This document shows positions 35,701-47,700 of a stretch of DNA of 64,000 nucleotides, piece after piece (the first letter of the stretch is position 1; each line of letters begins with the position of its first letter). Position numbers and translations under genes: made by a program. The notes under the pieces are model-generated. The model searched no databases, was not told the DNA's origin, and worked only from the letters and a program-made list of their open reading frames with translations. Source of the stretch: Diphasiastrum complanatum (lineage: Eukaryota > Streptophyta > Lycopodiopsida > Lycopodiales > Lycopodiaceae); the NCBI GenBank assembly GCA_029204225.1, contig CM055108.1:1839463-1903462 (forward strand). The letters are read 5' to 3'.

Positions 35701-38700
35701 CTCCTTCCTCTTTTCTATCTCAACCAAAGTCCCTCTAGGTTCTTGAATTGGCGTATGCGATACATGCGTCGATTCAGGTTCCTATAATAACTCATCTCAT
35801 AATATAGGGATTCCTCCATCTTGATCCTTATCAAAGTCATATAACCTGTATCCCTTCTCTTAATTATCATAACCAAGAAATAAACACTTGGTCCCCTTAG
35901 AATCCAATTTGCTCCTTGAATCCTTAGGTATGTAAGAATAAGCAATACTCTCAAACACTCTCAAATGACTTACATTTGGTTTCCGACCCAAGGAGTTCGA
36001 TTCTCTACAACCTTTGTAGGACTTCGATTCAAAAGATAAACCGCCGTCTTAACTGCTTCACCCCAAAACATATTTGGAAGATTTTTACTCTTGAGCATAC
36101 TCCTTGCAGTTTCTACTATAGACCGGTTCTTTCTTTCTGCAACTCCATTTTGCTGAGGCGTGTCTGTATTTGCAAATTGTCTCTTTATACCTTGATCCTT
36201 GCAAAACACCTGAAATTCTGTAGAAAGGTACTCTTCCGAGCGAAGTATCTTAATTTGTCTATCTGTTTCTTTCTCCACCTGTGTCTTAAACCATGTGAAA
36301 TACTTGAAAGCTCCATGTCTTCCTAGAATAGTCATCCACAAACACCTTAAAGTAACTTGCTCCCCCATAAGATTTAGTCCTCATAGGACCACACAAATCT
36401 GTATGAACAAGTTCTAGAACATTAATGTACTAGGCAAAATTTTCTTCATATGTTTGCCTAAGAGACAGCCTTCACAAACCTTCTGATCAGCATGTTAAAT
36501 TTCCTCAAGACTTGTAGACTTTTGTAATTCAGATGTCCAAACCTCTCGTGCCATAACTTAAAGATCCAGTATCCGCAACACTTGCATGATGATCTACCAC
36601 CTGAGCTTGAAGTTTATACAACCGCCCTACAAGTATGCCCTCAGCTACTACTTTATTATTTTTCCTCTTGATGAGACACCGCTGTTCATCAAACTGCACC
36701 ACCATGTGTTGCTTTGCAATAGGTGATACTGAGACTAAGTTTTTCTTGATTCCTGGTACATAAAGCACATCCTTTATGTTTCCAATCTTCCATGAAGGTA
36801 GTTTGAAAATTAGATAGCCAGTCTCGCCTAGGTGTCATGTGCTTCGAAGCTCCTGAATCAATAAACCAATAGTCATCTTCCTTCGAGAAGCCACCACCAG
36901 AAGATGTCGATGCCGAAAATAACTCATAGTCTTCAAGATTCAAAGCACTCAATTTTGCATTAGATGTTTCTTCTTCTTCAACAAAATTCCCATCCTGCTT
37001 TTTCTTGAGTTTGTTGTGCCAGCACTCCTTTGCATAATGTCCTGATTTTTCGCAAATAAAGCAGTTTCCTTTTCGAACCACTTTCTTTCTATCTTTTGAC
37101 CGATTTGATTGATTCTCCTCCATATCTTGCTGCTTCTTCCCTTTGCCACCCTTCTTGGAACTTTGCTCTTACTTCTTTGCCAGGAATGCCTGTTCCTTGA
37201 AATCGTCCCTGTTGACAATATTTTGTTGTCTCATTTCTTCCTATAGTAAGGTAGCTCATCGAAAGAAGGCCTCGTTTCTCTTAACGATGGCATCATTACA
37301 AAGTTCTAATAGGCTAAAGGTAGATTATTAAGTACAAATACTGAATCTTGAACACTTTTTCCAACTGCAATAAGTTGGCCTCTCAGATCTTTCACTCGAG
37401 TAAAGTAGTCCGCTGCTGATTCACCTGTACCCATCTTCAACGCGTGAAGCTTATTAGTCAAGAACAAGATCCGTGACCGATTTACCGTCTCATACAAGTT
37501 CTTCAGGTTATCCCAAGCCTCCTTGGGTCCAGCAACATCTTTGATATGAGGTATAATCATATCTCTAACTGATAAGTTGATGATATGATGAGCTTTTCTT
37601 CTACGTCTCTGATACTCCCGCAACTCTCTGTCAGTGGTAGGAGGTATCTTGACACCTGTGACGATCTCCCAGTATTCTCTATCTTGGAGAATATTTTGCA
37701 TCTTGGACTTCCATATACTGTAGTTCGTTCCATCTAGCTTGCTAGACTTCAGCAACACAACATCGTTCAATCCTGCCATTGTACTGGTCTACAACAACCC
37801 CCAACAACCTGATTTTAGTTTAACGATCAGATCTGTCCAGAAACAGCCTTTCCTGGATATCACCTGTCCTGGTACTGCCTGTCTGAACCTGCACCAGGTC
37901 TGCCTTCCTTAGATGCTCCTGCACCTGCTCAGTTACCGCCTGCACCAGGTCTGCCTACCTCAGATGCTGCCTGTCCGGGCTTGCACCAGAAAACTAGCAA
38001 ACAACCAGAAAAATTCTGATTCAGATTTGCCGATAGCCAATAACTTTCCGTCAATTTTCTCCTAGAAGATTCCCATTGTTTTCCTAATAACGTTGACTCC
38101 ACATGCAGTTCAGCTCCTCCAATCTGATTGCACACCTGCAAATACAAACTCTCTCTCTCACCAAAGAGCCTGCTTTGATACCATGTCAGAATTTGTGATA
38201 CAAATTCTAGATGAAGATACTAGTCCTACTAGCACTCACACAAAACCAAGCATAGAGAGAATTCAGATCATAGGAGAATTGAGCAATTGCTCTAGCATAA
38301 TGGAATGATTGTGGTGGGGTGCCAGCCTACTTAAATAGTTTTTCTAATGAATGAGAAAAGCTAAGAGGCTAAAGCAAATACCAAAATAGCAAAAGCTAAT
38401 TGCTAATAATACTACCTATTTTTGGTAAAGACCAAAAATGAACTTCTAAGTATAAAACAGATACTAATCTATTTGTAGTGCGCCCACCTACATGCATAAG
38501 CCTTAAAAAACGAATTTACTATAAATAGAGTGGCCCCTAAAATGGCACGCAGGCATGGCTAAACTATCATTAAGGGGTATCAAATAAACATAACAAGAAT
38601 TACCAGCAAAGGAAAGATCAACACTAGATATGCTAGAGTTACTTAAAAGATGTCTCTTTAGCCTTCCTTTTCTTCAGACATTCCTTCGCGACATGACCTG

Positions 38701-41700
38701 GTTTCATGCAATTGAAGCATAGATTGTTGGGTTTCCTGATCCAAGGTAGATCTTTTCTTCAATTTACCAGAACCCGAAGACCCATCTTTTGCCTTATTTT
38801 TTGTTTTCAAAGAAAGGCTTCTTACCCTTTACGGGCAAGACACCAGACTCAGGCTTGGCCACTATACGAGTATCATCGTATATCCTGGCGAAGCGAACAA
38901 CATCCTCGAGGGTAAGAGGCTAGTTCCTCCTAACCTCTAGCTAATAGTCTCTTGGCAACCCAAGAATAAAATGCCACTTTACCAAAGAGGGGCTATTCTA
39001 GTTGCAAAACAAGAATAAACCTCCTGAAATTCTTGTAAATATTCTTGTAAATTCTTGTAAATCCTGAAATTCTAGTTGCAAAACGAGAATAAACCCCCAT
39101 ATGAATTGTTGCATGTTGACGATAAATTTCAAAGTCATCCAAAATGGGAAGGAAGGTCGCCTTAAAGGCCTTACAAAAGTCTTCCCAATTCTTAGGAACT
39201 TTAGGCTTACCCCTTAAATCTTGCCACCACGTAAAAGCTTCACCTCGCAAATCGAGGTCTCGAACTAGCATGTTCGGGCTCCTGTTGTTGCACTTGCTCT
39301 TGAGACTCACACAAGGCTCTAGACTAGGCTCCTCGTCCATGAAATCAGTCAAGGGTAGAAACTCAGTAATTCCATCTTTCTCCTGCTCCTGGGTGAATGC
39401 TCTTCGTCAAAGATGATGTTTCGACTTAGGATTTTCTTCCTGTTCTCGAGATCATATCGATGACACACTACCCACAGACCCAAGCAGCGGCACCCTCGAC
39501 ACTCTGAGCACCCTACGAGTTTGATCATTACCTACTTTACAGCATTGATTGACACTTGAGGCGTTTTCTCTCATGTTATATATGTGCTCCACTTCCAGTT
39601 TTGTGTAGAGAGGCATTCATATATTTTTCAGTTCAGTTAGTTTATTCTACTTAGTATGTTGTTTTGGAGACGTTTTATACGCTCTTAGAGTATCATACAC
39701 ACTTGAGATGTACATATTTTGTCTTTTGTACCCTCGGGTAATTACAAGACATGAATAAAGCTTTCTTTCTTTCTTTCTTTCTCTCTCTCTCTCTCTCTCT
39801 TGTGACTTACTTGTAGTAGGTGCCAGGTTGTAGCCTGCAACTAGCTGTAGCCTGTACTATGGAGTAGCTAGTTACTACTTATAGTACTAGTTAATATGTA
39901 CTATGTAGTATGTACATTCAACATCGTACAACAGTCAAGTACTCGTCCTCTGAGTCCTGAGTGATGAGTCATAACTCTTGACTCTAAAGACTTACTGTTA
40001 TTAGACTATCAAAATGTACTTAGTACTTACTACTATGTAATATGCTCATTGCTATGCACAACCTGTTCCATAATTGGCGATTCGAATCCGTTTGAACCTG
40101 AGGTTACCCGAGTCCAGATGAATGATGAATTGAACATAAAACATTATGTGAATGCTTAATGTACAGTGTACAACCTAATGTTTAGAATATAGATCCTGAA
40201 ATTCATGCCTAGATACTCTAAAAGCAAAAAAATTTGAAACTTGTCCAATTTGGCCGATTTGGTTTCCAGATGGGTGGTTCGAATTGGTTTGAACTTGTCG
40301 AATTGGGCCGATTTGATTGGCCGATTTGAATTGGACATCAAACATTAGTACATATAGTTGGTATGAAGCTCTGCTTTCTACCTCGGATGACTGCATTTTT
40401 TCATGTGATCTTGCATGGTCTAGTATGGAGATCTTGCAGTTAAAAACTTCGTACGAGTAGTATTAGTGAGACATATCCTTTGAACAAAAAAAGAGAAATA
40501 CACTATTTTTTAATTATACATTTTTAAGTTTCTTGTAGAAATCGATAAATTGGATCCAATCAGCATGTTCTCATCGAACAATTCCACATGACTGAAATCC
40601 AAATTCAAAGGAAAAGTACAAGACATGGACTGGGTATGAAATGTCCCTAGCCAATCAACTTTCAAGGGCTCGAAAGGTGACTAGTTGACCAATTTCTTTT
40701 TGATTGTCCCTTTTCTTTTTGCTCCAAATGCATAGCCTGATTTTTTAGGGGTTGTCTCTTTCATCTTGCCACCCAACTATATCTTCTTGGCTGTCTATAT
40801 CGCTATATTTCTATAGCTCTGCCATCCCACCATGCCATCCCACGATATGCTTGCTCTACTTGCAAATGAGCCAAAAGATCCAAAAGTTGATGTCTCTTGC
40901 CTAGTTATAGACAATGCTCTTACTTAACTAAACATAACTATCTTGAGGGATAGTTAGCCCTTGTTAAGTATTATTTAATGTACTTTGGGCCCTTATTGGC
41001 CTATTATCCTTATTAATTACTTTGGAGGGCCTAAAGAGGGAACCGCCTTGTTTTTAAGGCTAATAGCTCCTTTTGGGCCTACAAAGCTATTATATTGATT
41101 TGAAAGGCACTGATGTACTAAAAGTACATGACACCACCGTTGTTTGAATTGAACCCAAGAGATGGATGAAACACCATATTGCTTTTTGACAACCAAATCG
41201 CAATATCCTCTTTTGTCTGCCTCTTCGACATCATGACAAATTGCATGATCTATCCAATTCCTTTAGGGTCATATTTTAGCATTGCATTTGGTTGTGCTGG
41301 CCTGAAGATTTTGTCATGTTGTTGGATAGTCACTTTGTTGTTTGATCCAAATGCTTCGATGGTAACCATTAGTCTTGCATTTGAATTGTTAAGATCCCAC
41401 ATGAAGGAATTATTGTCACAATCAATTCCCAAAATAGGAACTAATATGCTTTGATTGATCATCTTTGGAAATAACAAATGATATTCTGAATGGACATTCA
41501 TTTCCAAGAATATCCAGTGAATGAGATGTTTGCAAAGAGTGATGATATCTCTTTCACTCAAAGTCTCTACGAAAAATCTTTCGTAGATTACATCATCATG
41601 TTCTAAAATATTGACATGTCCAATATTTTGAACCACAAACTGGAAACTTTGATATAATGGATCTTTGATTGTTTTGTTCCATCTCATAGCTAGGACAATT

Positions 41701-44700
41701 TCCTGCTTGTATATTACAAGTCTCATCACATTCCATTGTGCACTCTATATTGAATGTGAAACATTCATATAGATAAGTTTGATCCTTGTCTATTAATCCA
41801 ATTTTGCAAGACATCTTAGACAAGTCTTCTGGTTGAATGTGATGCGATAGTTCTTGTGATCTCAAGGAAGACGGGGTCCTTGAGTGATTTGCTTCATTGA
41901 CAACTTCATTGCCTAAATTGGCCTTTGTATTGCTCAATTGAAGATCAACTTTCAAAACAAAATTGTTCTCCTCACAATTCTCCATATTGTCTTCGTTATC
42001 CTCACAGCTGATTTTCGGCGTCCTTGCATTGACATTGTACTCGCATTTGGAATTTTCTTGCTCGTTTCAAATTGGGAATTACATTTATGTTGCCGATCCT
42101 GTGTACACTCCATAGCACTTTATAAATGTTGATTGGCCATTTCTTGTGAATTCAATGGCAAATCAAATGCTGCTGATAAAGTTGGCTGACCTATTTATTG
42201 AACGGGCTTTTCCGTTGTTGATAATTGTTCTTTTTCATCAATTTGCACTTCCAATTCATTCACTGATGATGTTTATGAGCAATTATCTTTATCATCGTTT
42301 TGCACTTCCAATTCATCCCCTGATGATGTTGATGATGATTCACCACAATCACTTGGCCTATCATTTTTCCGCATTCTTGGATTAACAGTTTTTCCCAATT
42401 GAATTGCAGGTCCTTTGCCTTGATTCTTCAACTTTGGTAACTGCTTTATCATATTTTAGCGACTGACATATCTCCAAAGTGCGCCCTAGTGGTGTTAAGA
42501 ACTCTGTCGCAGCTTCACATTGTCCCTTGTTCAGTTCATGTTCTATGGTACAAACATGAGATAATGGCATTATCCAACTCTTCTGCTATATATCCTTAGA
42601 TAAACAAACTCTTATCTCAGGCTTCAAACCTAAAATATAGTGCATTGTATTAAATTGGTCCAGTGAATAACTATATTTGTTCATTATCTGATGGGAGTCA
42701 TTAAAATAGCTCTCAACAGTAGACGTCTGTTGGGTAGAATGCCATACTTGACCATCTGCACATTCGACTTCTTCAATGCACTTTTGTACAAAGATTGGCC
42801 ATTTATCATTGGTAATATGAGGTTCTTCACACTACATCCAATATTGCCACCAAATTTTTGCAGATCCATCAAGGTATGTTCTTGTCATGGTCACTGCTTG
42901 GATGTGATTGAAAATACCTGTCAAAGTTGTCCAACCATGTTCTTACATCCATTGAGCAATTCTACCGTCAAACTTGTGGAGAACATATTGTCTCTGCACC
43001 ATCATTGTTTCCACCATAGGCTGGGAAAACGATGACGTTTGGATTGACGTGAATTTAGCTCATTGTCACTGTCATTGCTATAAGCATCTTCACTTGGGTC
43101 ATGTGGACTTATCTGATAATCTTGTTGATCATTATTGTCAAAATGTGTCTCATGTAGTTCCATACAGTCTCCATATGACACATGTTCGCACTGACTGGAT
43201 TCACCACCACTATGCTCATGATATTGATATTCAAAGTCACAGTTAGATTGATCATCGTATTCGGATTCACTATTGCAGTCATAGTCAGAATCAGAATCAA
43301 CATCCATCTCGAGAATTGGACCTATAGGTTATGGGTGCACCAAGTTGAATTTTATGCACAAAATAGAAGTTTATGCACAATGGGAAAATTGTGAAATTCA
43401 CTTTTGCAAGGAAATAGGCTCTTGTCAGTATTCTCCACCCACTTAAAACTCAGAGTTCTACGATGAGTGAAAATGAAAATGGCAAAAACTTGTAGGTCAC
43501 ATGAAACTGAGCACTTTTGCTTTTTACAGTGTTCGAATCCGAGCTCAAACGGAAGAATTTCGGAGCTTCGAAAATGATAAAAAAAACTATAAAAGAATGG
43601 ACTTAGGAAAAAGGGGCCTTCACTTGCAAATGAGCCAAAAAAATCCAAAAGTTGATGTCTCTTGCCTAGTTATAGACAAGGCTCTTACTTAACTAAACTA
43701 ACTATCTTGAGGGATAGTCAGCCCTTGTTAAGTATTATTTAATGTACTTTGGGCTCTTATTGGCCTATTATCCTTATTAATTACTTTGGAGGGCCTAAAG
43801 AGGGAACCGCCTTGTTCTTAAGGCATTGCTCCTTTTGGGCCTACAAAGCTTACATTGGATATTATACTGCCTTGAAAAGCACTGGTGTACTAAAAGTACA
43901 TGTTGCGGCATATTGCAAAAATATGAATCTGGTTTCTAAGGGAAGAAATTACTTTGTCTCATGTTCATTTTGAAGCTCATCCACAACACCAGAAAAAATA
44001 TTGTGAGGAACTAGTTTGACTCAAAAGTTCAAGTTTTTGTGTGTGCTAGAGCACTTTTTGGTAAGGAGCTAAAACCTTTGCTGTTTGTTACACGCCCCCT
44101 TTCCAACCACCCAAGCAATGTCATAACCTTAATCTTTTGACCATCTTTTTCCAGTTGATGTTGCAAAGATGTAACTTTTGGAACTTGCATCGTGGTTTGA
44201 GAGCTAATGCAGCATAACTCCCATACATGTGGAGCCCCTTGTACTGTGCAGATCTGCTGTTAAGGAGGATGAGGAATGGCCTTCTAAATTCTCTAAAGTC
44301 TTTTTAGAGGTGAGGATTAGTATTTCTTTGCATGCTACTTTTATGTGACCGTAAATTTTTATTGTTATGCAGTTGTAGCTCTAGATATAAACTACACTTT
44401 CAAACTACAATTGCAAATGCCTCAAGGAAAGTTTGGATTACCTCCTATCCTTCAGTCATATCAAGCTGTTTGAAGTACTAGAATCTACTAGTGTATTTTG
44501 TAAACACTCTCAAGTCATTGTAGAGATAATAGAATTCTGTCAAAATGAGTTCATGCATTTTTAATGATTTTTCATCAAGCACATGGTTTTGACAAAGTTT
44601 AGTAGTTATATTGCAAAAGGAAGACTAGCTTAGAACTTACCAGGATATAAAAAACATTGGTTGGAAAAGTATTTCCCAATCCAGAACAATAGTTCTCTCA

Positions 44701-47700
44701 AAAGTGGGAGACTTGAATTCAAATATGAAAAACATAAAATGTGAATGAACCATGTCAGAATTTGAGATACAAATTCTAGATGGAGATACTAGTCCTACTA
44801 GCACTCACACAAAATCAAGCATAGAGAGAAATCAGATTATAGGAGAATTGATGCTCTAGCTTATTGAATTGAATGGAATAATTGTGGTGGGGTGCCAGCC
44901 TTCTTAAATAGTTTCTCTAATGATTAATAAAAGCTAATGAGCCTAAAGTAAATAGCAAAATAGCAAAAGCTATTTACTTTAAAGTTATTATACTACCTAA
45001 ATATGGTAAGAACCAAAAATGAATTTCTAAGTACTAAATAAATCCTTATCTGTAGGAAATAGAAGCCTAAGGATCCAAGATCTTAACTATTCAATCACAC
45101 AAAGCATTCTCAAAAGAAAGAGAGAGATGGCTAGAAACCCTCTTGTAAAAACTCGTGGACAGCCAAGGAGAATAGTCAGTATTGCTTACAAAAGTATCTT
45201 ATACAAATGGGATGCACACATATATATAGTCCAAGATGACTATCTAACTTCATGACTATTGGCTATCCAATCACTTGACTACTGGCTTTCCAACTACTTG
45301 ACTATTGGCTGTCCAACTACTTGACTATTGACTATCCAACTTTCTATAAGTTACATAGAAAGAATAAGGTACCTCCAATATGTCAAGTTGGGGTACTTAA
45401 TGTCACAATCAGGCCTAGTATAATAAATGACCATGGTTACACAACTCTCGACCTTTTGGGTCAAAGTAACCTATGGTAATGTAAGCAATTCCATTTACAT
45501 TCCAACACCCTCCTTAAATGGAAATGCATAACATAACATGAAGTAACTTCTCGAAAGAGAAAAATGCAGCTTGCTGTTCGAACTTCATGTCGCCAAATAA
45601 ACTTCGCACCGAAGTAGTCGAAATCTCATCCCCAATCATGTCCAACATATAAAAGGAAAAGAATGCGTAATAATGAAACATCAAGTCGAAGGGTGAGGAT
45701 TTGCATGCTCCATCCGAAGTAGGGAACCAACATAAACTCGGCAATAAGTCGAAACATGGACCTGTAATCCATCATAGGCTCCTTCTTATCATAAGGACAA
45801 TGACTTGCTCACATAGAATAGGCGATGTACCAACATCCTGATGAAGATTAAGTGTAGAACCAAAAAAATCAGCAAGAGGTACTGATTTTAAAGAGGCATG
45901 TGCCTTCCTTTCGTAGTAAGATATTTCTTTGCTGTCCTGCAAAGTCTCCAATAGCCGACAAGGAACTATTATGGGCTGTTCAACACTTTGCTGCCAAAAG
46001 TGTTCCCGGCATGGACCATGTTGTTCATAATCTTCCGCAGGCTGTTCCTGAAGCATAATGGACTGCTCATGATGTAAAATGGGCTGTAATGACCAAAAGA
46101 AGATGACTGAACCTGCTGTCCAACGTCTTCATCATGAAAATTTGGCAAACTATCAAGAGATGCATCAAAGATGGCGTCATCAAAGCTGTCCCTCGAAGAG
46201 GCATGGGAAGACATAGAAGATTCTTCAAGTAATGAAAATTTTTCTCCAAACAAATGCTCGCTCTTAACACTTTGAACAAAAGTACTAATTGACACATGTT
46301 GACTCCCTCCTCGATTTAGTACAAAATAGTTCCAAAGAGTGCTTGAATTTTTCAGCCTTTGCTAAAACATCAAATTGAAAATGTTTCGCATGAAACTTTT
46401 CACTAATGCATCCATCGCATGCATCAATTTGCGGTGACTTAAAAAAAGAAGATTGCTTCAACATTCTCAAACTAGCAAAGTTGAGATGTCCAAACCTAGC
46501 ATGCCATAATTCAGCCAACTCCAAAGAATGTGAACTTGATGCAACAAGACAAAAAGATGATGAAGCTCTTCGCTCATAGATATCCATAAGGAACAATCCA
46601 TCACGTAATGTTCCCGAAGCAATGATCATAAGAGATCTCTTTGGTTCTTGATAAGACATTTGTCTTCTTTGAATTCCACAACCAATCCGTGGTTCATAAC
46701 TGTAGAGACCGAAATGAGATTCTTTTTTATTTTTGGAACATAAAGTACATTATGAATGTACTTCTCCTCACCATTGGGTAAGATAATGGGGATTACTCCA
46801 ATACCTTTGATAGGATAAGAGGTGTTATCAACACCTTGAACTTTGCTTCCATCATGCACTTTCACAAGCTTTGTGAAGACCTCTTTGTGATAAGTCATAT
46901 GACGTGTGGCACCGCTATCAATCACCCAATCAATAGATGAAAAAACAGCAACTTGTAAAGCTGAAGATGAGCTGTTTTCTGCCGAAAAACCAGCAAGATT
47001 TGAAGTGGCAGAAATCTCGTCTTTAGTAGAGATGAGATTATTAGAGACAAAAGCATAATCATTACTGAAAAGATTATTCTCCTTTTCAAATTGTTGTTTC
47101 AAAGTAATGATTGCGGTACTTGTATCGTTACCTTTTCTCTTTTTCCTTTGCAAGCCTCTTCCTACATTCTTTGATGTGATGCCCAAACTTCTTGCAATAG
47201 TGGCACTTACCCTTCTTCTTGGAGCCTTGATCTTGAGCTTCCTTAGTTTTTTGATCATCGTTGGAAGTTTTGAAAGAAGGCTTCCCTTTCCACTTGCCTT
47301 TGCCTTTGCCTTTTGAAAAGAAAGCTTGATCTTCTTGTTCACCAAAGTTGATCCTTGTTTGCTCTTCTTGAAGAAGTAAGCCAACAAGTTCGTCGAAGGA
47401 GATTTGCTGTCCCCTAAGAGAAATGCTCAATGATGACACAAATGGAAGGTAAGAATTAGGAAGAGAGTTGAGAGTAATGGATACAAATTGTGAGTTTTCA
47501 ATCACCTCATGAATACTAAGAAGCTCCTCTCGAAGATCCTTGATCTTCGTCAAGTGGTTTGTAAGCAAATCACCTTCTTGCATCTTCAAGATAGAAAGTT
47601 GATTTTGAAGATATACCACTTTTGTCGCATTCTTTACTTGAAACATCTTTGCAAGAGTCTCCCAAGCACTTTTGGAAGTCTTGCATGATCTAATATTTGG

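Larger units (their letters stand above)
40861..43900 (-). mobile_element. Unfamiliar element: gag-like interior between 268-276-bp direct repeats
   Basis: Direct repeats at 40861-41128 and 43625-43900 are about 90% identical by eye, start TGCAAATGAG and end AAAAGTACA, and so have TG..CA ends like LTRs. The 2.5-kb interior reads on the minus strand. I see no convincing primer-binding site or polypurine tract next to the repeats, and no matching 5-bp target duplication. It may be a small non-autonomous LTR element, or a segment duplicated by other means. Confidence 0.6.

Noticed and set aside
40861-43900. Classical LTR retrotransposon
   Set aside because: The direct repeats have TG..CA ends, but no primer site, polypurine tract or matching 5-bp duplication was found, so I left the class open.
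45250-45344. CRISPR array
   Set aside because: Units are contiguous without unique spacers and lie in a plant LTR.
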